Below, in pieces: positions 17,440 through 24,753 of a DNA stretch of 64,000 bases. The DNA is from UBA6623 sp965248235 (GTDB taxonomy: Bacteria; Acidobacteriota; Terriglobia; Bryobacterales; UBA6623). The DNA is taken from assembly GCA_965248235.1 (NCBI GenBank), contig CBDFIU010000004.1, positions 1,736,001 through 1,800,000 of the forward strand. Reading direction: 5' to 3'. Numbering within the stretch: position 1 is the first letter of the stretch; each line of letters begins with the position of its first letter. The notes under the pieces are model-generated. The model had not been told where the DNA came from and searched no databases. It saw only the letters and a program-made list of their open reading frames with translations. Made by a program: the position numbers and the translations under genes.

Positions 17440-17640
17440 CGACGGCCCTCTAGAGACACGACCGCTTGAAAAAGATTGTTTGGCGGCAAAGCACCATTCT
17501 CGAGTGACCGCATCGCGTGGGGGCTGTAAAAAAACGGGGGGACAGTCCACTTCGCACCAGGAGAAATTGTTGATTTGATGGAACTTACTCCGTCGGCGCT
17601 CGGTACAGTCCCCAATTTTTCACAGCCCGAGGCGATGCGG
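17440..17640. repeat. intergenic repeat interrupted by a nested element
   Basis: The stretch ACGACCGCTTGAAAAAG, then TTTGGCGGCAA, then GAGTGACCGCATCGCG occurs again in inverse orientation near 38455-38545. In that second copy CGCGTGG continues directly into CGATGCGGCTCT. Here the same join is split by the 108-bp element at 17521-17628, which shows that the small element inserted into an older repeat. Confidence 0.7.
17521..17628. mobile_element. 108-bp non-autonomous (MITE-like) element
   Basis: The ends GGGCTGTAAAAAAACGGGGG and the reverse complement of CCCCAATTTTTCACAGCCC form an imperfect terminal inverted repeat of about 24 bp that reads outward into ACAGT. It encodes nothing. Related ends occur at 9181, 35611, 37133, 41274 and 43424. 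Insertion is shown by comparison with an uninterrupted second copy of the flank near 38455. No transposase for it is visible in the window. Confidence 0.75.
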
Positions 17641-17743
17641 CTCTTCACGTGGTCTGAGTACTGGAGACAGGTCGGGCGTTAGGCTTGGTGGGGAGTTGGC
17701 GATGGTCGGGGGTGGCGGTGGGATGAGTGGCTTTTTTGGGTTT

Positions 17744-18779
17744 GATGGGTATTTACTTGACTCAGGTGACCACAAGATGTAGGATCGGGGAAATGGAAGA
17801 TTATCCTCGGAATCTGGCCGAGTTCGAGGCGCGTTTCGCCACCGAGCAGGCCTGTCGAGAGTATCTGTGTCAACTCCGCTGGCCGGAGGGTTTTCGTTGT
17901 CCGCGATGCGGGCACGACAAAGCGTGGGCGGTGCGGACAGCGCTGCTGGAGTGCGCCGGCTGCGGGCATCAAGCTTCTCCAACGGCGGGCACAATATTTC
18001 AAGACACCCGCCAACCCCTCCAGAGTTGGTTTCGAGCCATGTGGTGGCTCACGAGCCAGAAGAACGGGGCGAGCGCGCTGGGCTTGCAGCGGGTGTTGGG
18101 CCTGGGCAGCTACAAAACGGCCTGGACTTGGTTGCATAAGCTCCGGCGCGCCATGGTGCGGCCCGGACGCGATCGGCTCAGCGGGCGCGTGGAGGTTGAC
18201 GAGACTTACTTAGGAGGCTTGGAGGAGGGCGTGCGCGGTCGCCAAACCGACGCTAAGGCGCTGATTGTAGTAGCGGCCGAGGAAGATGGTGCCGGCATCG
18301 GGCGGGTTCGGATACGCACCATTCCCAACGCCTCCGGGGACAGCTTGATGGCCTTCGTCGGCGAGTCGATCGAACCCGGCAGCGTGGTCCATACCGACGG
18401 TTGGCTGGGATACGAACCGCTCGAAGGCGACGGCTATCGCCACGAGGTGAGCTACCTGGAGGGGCAACCGGCGCGCGCCTCGAAACTGCTCCCCCGGGTG
18501 CACCGCGTGGTGTCGTTAGTGAAGCGCTGGATACTGGGCACGCATCAAGGAGCGGTCAGTCACGAGCATCTCGACTCCTACCTCGACGAATTCGCCTTCC
18601 GCTTCAACCGCCGCAAGTCCAGAAGTCGAGGCAAGCTCTTTTACCGCCTGGTTCAACAGGCCGTCGCCGTGCCACCGGCACCCTACAAATCGCTGGTCGG
18701 AGGCACCGCGACACGCGCTACGGACGACCACAACATGTAGGGGCTATTTCCCAATACCTGAGTCAAGTAAATACCCATC
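17744..18779 (+). mobile_element. IS1595-family insertion sequence, copy B
   Basis: A 1036-bp full-length copy with intact 24-bp terminal repeats. The flanking 8-mers are TTGGGTTT (left) and TTGGGTTA (right), a target duplication with one mismatch. Confidence 0.95.
17793..18740 (+). CDS. IS1595-family transposase, copy B
   Basis: 315 residues, intact, identical in protein sequence to copy A. It carries the zinc ribbon Cys36/39/54/57 and the D136, D202 and E266 residues. See copy A for domain details. Confidence 0.95.
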   Translation: MEDYPRNLAEFEARFATEQACREYLCQLRWPEGFRCPRCGHDKAWAVRTALLECAGCGHQASPTAGTIFQDTRQPLQSWFRAMWWLTSQKNGASALGLQRVLGLGSYKTAWTWLHKLRRAMVRPGRDRLSGRVEVDETYLGGLEEGVRGRQTDAKALIVVAAEEDGAGIGRVRIRTIPNASGDSLMAFVGESIEPGSVVHTDGWLGYEPLEGDGYRHEVSYLEGQPARASKLLPRVHRVVSLVKRWILGTHQGAVSHEHLDSYLDEFAFRFNRRKSRSRGKLFYRLVQQAVAVPPAPYKSLVGGTATRATDDHNM

Positions 18780-18845
18780 TTGGGTTATTTTGATCCTTTC
18801 TGTTGGTTGCCTTGGAGCCCGGGGGTTGTCGCGGCGGGCTCTTAG

Positions 18846-19649
18846 TTATTGGTTGGTTGGTTTTGGTTGCTTGTAATGCGTTGTTAGCGAAGACGTTAGG
18901 TTGGTCTTGGCTTCGTTTCGTTGTTCTGGGTTCCCGAAGAATTGGGGGGCGGTCCGCTTTGCTCCGGCGAGGGGGTTCGATTCGCGGGTGCCTTTTTTGG
19001 CGGCGCTTGGGACGTCTTTTGACATTGGCCCCAATTTTTCGGCGGGGCGGAAGCCGATGACGGGGGGGTTGGTCTGAATGTTGGGTTCGGCTTCGTCGGG
19101 CAGGTAATGGACCGGCGTTGTGTCGCTGTTGGCCGCTTCGCGGGTCTCGCGGTCTTTGCGTTCCTCGCGGCGGATGTCGATCATGAGCTCGACGCCGCGG
19201 TAGAAACGGCGGCCGAGATGGGCGTCGTAGCGGGCCAGGTTGTTGAGAAGTTTTGTCCTTGTAAGGATGGCGTGGCCTAGGATTCGGGTTAGGCTTGGGC
19301 GGTCTTCGGGCATGGGGCCGGTGTCGCGGTTCAAGTCACCGGAGTTTTCGATGCCGGCGGCGATGACGGCGGTTTCGATGCGGGAGAGACGCTGCAATCT
19401 CCACATGGCGTCGGCGATTTGACGGACGATTTCTTTTTCGACGCGATTGCGGGGGAGATAGGTCTCCTCGAGACCGACGAGCTGTTGGTCGAAGTCGGCG
19501 GGGTCTTCGCCGGGCAGGACGGCGTCTTGAGCGAGCAGGCCGTGTTTGAGCGCGTTTTGGGATGAGCGGGCTTTGCCCGCGGGGGTGCGGGGGCCGGTTG
19601 ATTTTTTGGCGTTTTCGCGGCCGGCGTGAATTTGTTGAGCGGTTCTCAT
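18846..19649 (-). CDS. STGPRTP-motif hypothetical protein of the type abundant in Acidobacteriota
   Basis: The 267-residue product begins MRTAQQIHAGRENAKKSTG and continues PRTPAGKARSSQNALKHGLL. This conserved N-terminal block is found in many uncharacterised proteins of Acidobacteria and Planctomycetes, often near mobile elements. A helical middle follows (VGLEETYLPRNRVEKEIVRQ, then IADAMWRLQRLSRIE), and the C-terminal tail is low-complexity and basic. The start at 19649 is placed so that the product begins with the family N-terminus. The gene is the only cargo between IS copies B and C, and its 3' end lies 67 bp from copy B. DNA-related function is often guessed for this group, but none is established. 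Confidence 0.75.
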   Translation of the reverse strand: MRTAQQIHAGRENAKKSTGPRTPAGKARSSQNALKHGLLAQDAVLPGEDPADFDQQLVGLEETYLPRNRVEKEIVRQIADAMWRLQRLSRIETAVIAAGIENSGDLNRDTGPMPEDRPSLTRILGHAILTRTKLLNNLARYDAHLGRRFYRGVELMIDIRREERKDRETREAANSDTTPVHYLPDEAEPNIQTNPPVIGFRPAEKLGPMSKDVPSAAKKGTRESNPLAGAKRTAPQFFGNPEQRNEAKTNLTSSLTTHYKQPKPTNQ

Positions 19650-19776
19650 TTGGAGAGTCCTTGGGGGCAGGATGCCCGGTAATAGGGGCTGATGCCCCAT
19701 AGGATACGGTGGGGTTGTGCGGGTAGCGGGGGTTGATTTTCTTATGTTGTTGATTTGATGGGGGAAATATTCTCTG

Positions 19777-20812
19777 GATGGGTATTTACTTGACTCAGAT
19801 ATTGGGAAATAGCCCCTACATGTTGTGGTCGTCCGTAGCGCGTGTCGCGGTGCCTCCGACCAGCGATTTGTAGGGTGCCGGTGGCACGGCGACGGCCTGT
19901 TGAACCAGGCGGTAAGAGAGCTTGCCTCGACTTCTGGACTTGCGGCGGTTGAAGCGGAAGGCGAATTCGTCGAGGTAGGAGTCGAGATGCTCGTGACTGA
20001 CCGCTCCTTGATGCGTGCCCAGTATCCAGCGCTTCACTAACGACACCACGCGGTGCACCCGGGGGAGCAGTTTCGAGGCGCGCGCCGGTTGCCCCTCCAG
20101 GTAGCTCACCTCGTGGCGATAGCCGTCGCCTTCGAGCGGTTCGTATCCCAGCCAACCGTCGGTATGGACCACGCTGCCGGGTTCGATCGACTCGCCGACG
20201 AAGGCCATCAAGCTGTCCCCGGAGGCGTTGGGAATGGTGCGTATCCGAACCCGCCCGATGCCGGCACCATCTTCCTCGGCCGCTACTACAATCAGCGCCT
20301 TAGCGTCGGTTTGGCGACCGCGCACGCCCTCCTCCAAGCCTCCTAAGTAAGTCTCGTCAACCTCCACGCGCCCGCTGAGCCGATCGCGTCCGGGCCGCAC
20401 CATGGCGCGCCGGAGCTTATGCAACCAAGTCCAGGCCGTTTTGTAGCTGCCCAGGCCCAACACCCGCTGCAAGCCCAGCGCGCTCGCCCCGTTCTTCTGG
20501 CTCGTGAGCCACCACATGGCTCGAAACCAACTCTGGAGGGGTTGGCGGGTGTCTTGAAATATTGTGCCCGCCGTTGGAGAAGCTTGATGCCCGCAGCCGG
20601 CGCACTCCAGCAGCGCTGTCCGCACCGCCCACGCTTTGTCGTGCCCGCATCGCGGACAACGAAAACCCTCCGGCCAGCGGAGTTGACACAGATACTCTCG
20701 ACAGGCCTGCTCGGTGGCGAAACGCGCCTCGAACTCGGCCAGATTCCGAGGATAATCTTCCATTTCCCCGATCCTACATCTTGTGGTCACCTGAGTCAAG
20801 TAAATACCAATC
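19777..20812 (-). mobile_element. IS1595-family insertion sequence, copy C (slightly diverged)
   Basis: A 1036-bp full-length copy in minus orientation. Each terminal repeat carries a substitution: CAGAT for CAGGT at the left, and ACCAATC for ACCCATC at the right. Target duplication ATTCTCTG/ATTCTTTG has one mismatch. The changed ends may reduce its mobility. Confidence 0.94.
19816..20763 (-). CDS. IS1595-family transposase, copy C
   Basis: 315 residues, uninterrupted. It differs from copies A, B and D at one residue, F283S (KLSYRLV in place of KLFYRLV). The substitution lies after the DDE core, and its effect is unknown. Confidence 0.94.
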   Translation of the reverse strand: MEDYPRNLAEFEARFATEQACREYLCQLRWPEGFRCPRCGHDKAWAVRTALLECAGCGHQASPTAGTIFQDTRQPLQSWFRAMWWLTSQKNGASALGLQRVLGLGSYKTAWTWLHKLRRAMVRPGRDRLSGRVEVDETYLGGLEEGVRGRQTDAKALIVVAAEEDGAGIGRVRIRTIPNASGDSLMAFVGESIEPGSVVHTDGWLGYEPLEGDGYRHEVSYLEGQPARASKLLPRVHRVVSLVKRWILGTHQGAVSHEHLDSYLDEFAFRFNRRKSRSRGKLSYRLVQQAVAVPPAPYKSLVGGTATRATDDHNM

Positions 20813-20876
20813 ATTCTTTGTTTTGCCGTGATGGGTTTTTGGGGAATTGGGGGATTGGGCCGTTAAATTAACCGTG

Positions 20877-21912
20877 GATGGGTATTTACTTGACTCAGGT
20901 ATTGGGAAATAGCCCCTACATGTTGTGGTCGTCCGTAGCGCGTGTCGCGGTGCCTCCGACCAGCGATTTGTAGGGTGCCGGTGGCACGGCGACGGCCTGT
21001 TGAACCAGGCGGTAAAAGAGCTTGCCTCGACTTCTGGACTTGCGGCGGTTGAAGCGGAAGGCGAATTCGTCGAGGTAGGAGTCGAGATGCTCGTGACTGA
21101 CCGCTCCTTGATGCGTGCCCAGTATCCAGCGCTTCACTAACGACACCACGCGGTGCACCCGGGGGAGCAGTTTCGAGGCGCGCGCCGGTTGCCCCTCCAG
21201 GTAGCTCACCTCGTGGCGATAGCCGTCGCCTTCGAGCGGTTCGTATCCCAGCCAACCGTCGGTATGGACCACGCTGCCGGGTTCGATCGACTCGCCGACG
21301 AAGGCCATCAAGCTGTCCCCGGAGGCGTTGGGAATGGTGCGTATCCGAACCCGCCCGATGCCGGCACCATCTTCCTCGGCCGCTACTACAATCAGCGCCT
21401 TAGCGTCGGTTTGGCGACCGCGCACGCCCTCCTCCAAGCCTCCTAAGTAAGTCTCGTCAACCTCCACGCGCCCGCTGAGCCGATCGCGTCCGGGCCGCAC
21501 CATGGCGCGCCGGAGCTTATGCAACCAAGTCCAGGCCGTTTTGTAGCTGCCCAGGCCCAACACCCGCTGCAAGCCCAGCGCGCTCGCCCCGTTCTTCTGG
21601 CTCGTGAGCCACCACATGGCTCGAAACCAACTCTGGAGGGGTTGGCGGGTGTCTTGAAATATTGTGCCCGCCGTTGGAGAAGCTTGATGCCCGCAGCCGG
21701 CGCACTCCAGCAGCGCTGTCCGCACCGCCCACGCTTTGTCGTGCCCGCATCGCGGACAACGAAAACCCTCCGGCCAGCGGAGTTGACACAGATACTCTCG
21801 ACAGGCCTGCTCGGTGGCGAAACGCGCCTCGAACTCGGCCAGATTCCGAGGATAATCTTCCATTTCCCCGATCCTACATCTTGTGGTCACCTGAGTCAAG
21901 TAAATACCCATC
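20877..21912 (-). mobile_element. IS1595-family insertion sequence, copy D
   Basis: A 1036-bp full-length copy with perfect ends and a perfect 8-bp duplication TAACCGTG (20869-20876 and 21913-21920). It lies only 64 bp from copy C in the same orientation. Confidence 0.96.
20916..21863 (-). CDS. IS1595-family transposase, copy D
   Basis: 315 residues, intact, identical in protein sequence to copies A and B. Confidence 0.95.
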   Translation of the reverse strand: MEDYPRNLAEFEARFATEQACREYLCQLRWPEGFRCPRCGHDKAWAVRTALLECAGCGHQASPTAGTIFQDTRQPLQSWFRAMWWLTSQKNGASALGLQRVLGLGSYKTAWTWLHKLRRAMVRPGRDRLSGRVEVDETYLGGLEEGVRGRQTDAKALIVVAAEEDGAGIGRVRIRTIPNASGDSLMAFVGESIEPGSVVHTDGWLGYEPLEGDGYRHEVSYLEGQPARASKLLPRVHRVVSLVKRWILGTHQGAVSHEHLDSYLDEFAFRFNRRKSRSRGKLFYRLVQQAVAVPPAPYKSLVGGTATRATDDHNM

Positions 21913-22514
21913 TAACCGTGAACCGTAAACCGTTAACGTTTAGTCGGGTCGTGATGGGGTGGGGGTTTGGGGAGAAAGACGTCGCCAGGAGTGGGGCGGC
22001 GGTTCGAAACGGTGAGAGGGTCGGATTGGCCGGGGTTGCGTGGAACGGTTGCTCCCGCGCCCCGTCCGGGGCTTGTGATGATTTGCGACGGTGACCCCGG
22101 GCTGAAGCCCGGGGCTACTATCCGTGCCCCCCTCCGGGGGCGGGGGGGCCGAGGCGAGGGGACATCCGGGCTGGTGGGGGGTTGCGAGAAGGGAAGGGTG
22201 AATCCGCGGATTCATCATGCCGCGATGAATAGGGGAGAGCAGGTGCTCCTGTCGCCCCTTACAGGGCTCAAGCCGGTTTGATTTTGTACCTAGGGTTCCG
22301 CCTTCGGCTGCACCCTAGGCTATATTCCGGCCGCCGCTTCGCGGCTCAAGGCAGGCGCGGTTTTGCCCTGGGGCAGGTGTTGAGTCGGGATGGGGGACGG
22401 GGTCGGTCTATGGGGGATTTTCAAGCCCGCTGAAGCCCGGGCAGAAGCCCGGGGCTACTATCCGTGGCCCCTCCGGGGGCGGGGACCGAGGCGAGGGGAC
22501 ATCCCGGCCGCAAA

Positions 22515-22624
22515 GCGATAGCCTGGAGACCTGCCGCACTGGTGCCGCCGATAAGAATCCGCCATCGGCCGACTTACTTGAACCGCTCGCTATTATGAAG
22601 ATTCCAGATGATGAGCGATAAGAA
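22515..22624 (+). pseudogene. C-terminal remnant of an unidentified gene
   Basis: A frame without a start codon reads DSLETCRTGAADKNPPSADL followed by LEPLAIMKIPDDER and a stop. The acidic, orderly C-terminus, and the overlap of its stop (TAA in GATGAGCGATAA) with the next start, look like the end of a real gene in a compact operon. The 5' side is replaced by a GC-rich repeat. Identity is not recognised. Confidence 0.35.
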
Positions 22625-22668
22625 CTACACCTACTTTCAACCGCCCGGCCGCATCCTGCTCGGCCCGG
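22608..22668 (+). pseudogene. 5' remnant resembling an aminotransferase start
   Basis: The frame MMSDKNYTYFQPPGRILLGP G recalls the N-terminus of class V alanine/serine-glyoxylate aminotransferases, which begin with a PPGRILLGPGPS-like motif. It then runs straight into the repeat CCCGGGGCTACTATCCATG, where coding sense is lost. With the overlapping upstream remnant it suggests an operon destroyed at repeat modules. The aminotransferase identity rests on about 12 residues only. Confidence 0.35.
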
Positions 22669-22850
22669 GGCTACTATCCATGCCCCCATCCGGGGGCGGG
22701 GACCGAGGCCGCGAGGTTGGGGTTGTGCTGTTTCGGCTCCGCCTGGGGCTATATTCCCGGCGCCGCTTCGCGGCTCAGGGGGTTCGCGGTCTTGCCGGGC
22801 GCTAAGGAAATATACCGGAAGAGCGGCGTGCTCCGCGGAGGCCGTGGGCG

Positions 22851-23822
22851 ATGAAATTCGCCATCTACGGAGCCGGAGCGATCGGGGGCTTTCTCGGCGC
22901 CCGCCTCGCCGTCGCCGGCGAGGACGTCTCGCTGATCGCCCGCGGACCGCATATCGAGGCCATCCGAGCTAACGGCCTACGCGTTCGCAGCGCTGTCCTG
23001 GACGACTTTTCCACGAATGCCCCGGCGACCGATGACCCGGCTGATATCGGCGAAGTCGATGTCGTCGTGCTCGGCGTCAAGTCTCACGCCCTGACGGCCA
23101 TCGCCCCGAAACTGGCCCCGTTGTTGGGAACCGACACCATCGTTGTCACGACGCAAAACGGTGTCCCCTGGTGGTATTTCCACGGCCTCGACGGACCCCT
23201 CGCTGGCGAGCGTCTTGAATCGGTTGACCCGGGCGGCGTGATCGCCGAAGCAATCGACGCGGGGCGCGTGATCGGATGCCTTGCCTATTGCTCGGCCTCG
23301 GTCGCCGAGCCCGGCGTCATCGAACACGTCGAGGGCGTTCGCTTCCCGCTCGGCGAGCCGGACGGTTCACGCAGCGAACGCATTGTCGGTCTTTCGAAGA
23401 CCTTCGAGGGGGCGGGACTCAAAGCGCCCATCCGCAAAGATATGCGGCACGACATCTGGGTCAAGGTGCTGGGCAACGCGGCGTTCAACCCGATCAGCGC
23501 CATCACGCGGAAGACGCTCGGGGCGATGCTCGCCGACTCGCCGACGCGCGAGTTGGCGCGAGCCGTGATGGAGGAAGTAATCGAAACCGCCGCCGGCATC
23601 GGCGTGCGAATCAGAATTTCCGCGCAGAAACGCCTCGAGGGCGCGGCGCAAGTCGGCGGTCACAAGACGTCGATGCTGCAAGACATCGAGGCCGGCCGAC
23701 CCATCGAAATCGAGCCCATCGTGGGAGCGGTGATCGAGTTGGCCGAGAAAGTCGGCGTCCGGACGCCCCACCTCCGCGACGTCTACGAGCGCGCCTGCCG
23801 GGCGGCGGGAGCCGGCGCGTAA
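22851..23822 (+). CDS. panE: 2-dehydropantoate 2-reductase (ketopantoate reductase family)
   Basis: NADPH-dependent reduction of ketopantoate to pantoate in pantothenate and CoA synthesis. The 323-residue protein starts with the Rossmann motif MKFAIYGAGAIGGFLGARLA. It shows VVVLGVKSHAL and TTQNGVPWW in the N-terminal domain. The C-terminal helical domain has KVLGNAAFNPISAITRKTLG, with the conserved Lys and Asn, and the HKTSMLQDIEAGRPIEIEPI block. GGAGG lies 10 bp before the ATG. Length and motifs fit the family. Some members act on other 2-keto acids, so the symbol is likely but not certain. The gene converges with the site-2 protease gene across palindrome copy 2. Confidence 0.9.
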   Translation: MKFAIYGAGAIGGFLGARLAVAGEDVSLIARGPHIEAIRANGLRVRSAVLDDFSTNAPATDDPADIGEVDVVVLGVKSHALTAIAPKLAPLLGTDTIVVTTQNGVPWWYFHGLDGPLAGERLESVDPGGVIAEAIDAGRVIGCLAYCSASVAEPGVIEHVEGVRFPLGEPDGSRSERIVGLSKTFEGAGLKAPIRKDMRHDIWVKVLGNAAFNPISAITRKTLGAMLADSPTRELARAVMEEVIETAAGIGVRIRISAQKRLEGAAQVGGHKTSMLQDIEAGRPIEIEPIVGAVIELAEKVGVRTPHLRDVYERACRAAGAGA

Positions 23823-23868
23823 AAGCGCCTGTCTATCCCTCACAGGGTCGCTTGTCACATGATAGGGC

Positions 23869-24051
23869 TAGCCTGCATTTCTCACCAACTGACGGTCGAA
23901 GCACATGATAGGCCCGCCATTACTTCGTTGCGCTTGCTTGCCGTGCTCACCGTACCGTTCAAGTACGCCTCCGCGCGCCAAGCGGCCCGCGTCTCGTACT
24001 GACGGCCCTCTCATGCACTTCGCCTCGACACTTGGTGAGAAATGCAGGCTA
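23869..24051. repeat. long intergenic palindrome, copy 2
   Basis: The left end TAGCCTGCATTTCTCACCA and the right end TGGTGAGAAATGCAGGCTA are exact reverse complements over 19 bp. The interior pairs imperfectly up to a GTAC-CGTTCAA-GTAC apex. It lies between the convergent panE and site-2 protease genes, and its right-end TAG (minus strand) is the protease stop codon. Confidence 0.9.
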
Positions 24052-24744
24052 GTAGCCGAGGTAGAGCAGGCTGACGCCGACGCGGAAGACGGGGCCGAAC
24101 ATGTAGCCGAACAGGTTCCAGGCTACTAAGAGGCCGATCAGTCCGAAGCCCGGTTGGCGAACGAACTCGAGGAACTTCAGGGTCATTGTTTCGCTCAAGA
24201 ACAATCCCACGGCGATATGTCCGTCGAGCGGCGGAACCGGGAGCAGATTGAAGGCCATTAGCAGCAGGTTCTGCGCGAACAGGATGCTGAGAAAAGTGGC
24301 GATCGCCGAAGAGACGTCGCCGGGCGATCCGACCACGAGACCGGTGAAGCTGTAAGTCCCCGGGTCAAGGTAACCCAAGGCCAGCGAGAAGCGAATCACA
24401 ATCGCGGCGGCGATCGCCAGCAGCAAGTTGGCCCCCGGGCCCGCCAGCGCCATCCAGGCGGCGCGCTTGGGGTAGCGTTGTTGCCAATAGGGGTCAACCG
24501 CCGCGGAAGCCCAACCGAGCATCCAGCCCATCCAGACGACCGAAATGATAGGAACCAGGACCGTCCCAAAGGGCTCTCGTTGAATGTGCGGTATCGGGTT
24601 GAGGGTGATTTGCCCGCCGGCGGCCGCGGTCGAATCGCCTCCCCATTCCGCCACCAGCGCATGAGCGGCTTCGTGACACGTGATCGACAGCAGGAACGCC
24701 ACGTACCACATCGGCGCGATGGCGAGGATTTCTTCAAAAGCCAT
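24049..24744 (-). CDS. site-2 protease family (M50) membrane metalloprotease
   Basis: The 231-residue intramembrane zinc protease has HEAAH (H24, E25, H28) in the first membrane segment and the third ligand in NLLPVPPLDG (D174). The LNPIPHI motif at 48-54 is typical of the short rhomboid-like S2P group. About six hydrophobic segments are visible. Such proteins lack PDZ domains, and their substrates are mostly unknown; regulated intramembrane proteolysis of a membrane factor is the family role. The ATG at 24744 gives the normal short N-terminus. The stop codon TAG is contributed by the end of the long palindrome. It follows the PQQ-type dehydrogenase gene by 9 bp, so co-transcription is likely. 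Confidence 0.93.
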   Translation of the reverse strand: MAFEEILAIAPMWYVAFLLSITCHEAAHALVAEWGGDSTAAAGGQITLNPIPHIQREPFGTVLVPIISVVWMGWMLGWASAAVDPYWQQRYPKRAAWMALAGPGANLLLAIAAAIVIRFSLALGYLDPGTYSFTGLVVGSPGDVSSAIATFLSILFAQNLLLMAFNLLPVPPLDGHIAVGLFLSETMTLKFLEFVRQPGFGLIGLLVAWNLFGYMFGPVFRVGVSLLYLGY

Positions 24745-24753
24745 AACAGCGAA

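Larger units (their letters stand above)
21930..22800. repeat. repeat-dense intergenic region of GC-rich palindromic modules
   Basis: No intact gene is present. The region is a mosaic of short GC-rich modules that recur elsewhere in the window. Examples are CGCCCCGTCCGGGGCTTG (near 22060), GCCCGGGGCTACTATCCGTG (near 22110, 22450 and 22660), GGGTTCCGCCTTCGGCTGC and CCGGCCGCCGCTTCGCGGCT (near 22290-22350 and again near 22750). Each module is itself palindromic. Remnants of two genes lie between modules at 22515-22670. Confidence 0.75.

Noticed and set aside
17744..20812. Composite transposon formed by IS copies B and C
   Set aside because: Each copy has its own 8-bp target duplication and no duplication was found at the outer ends of the block, so independent insertions explain the layout.
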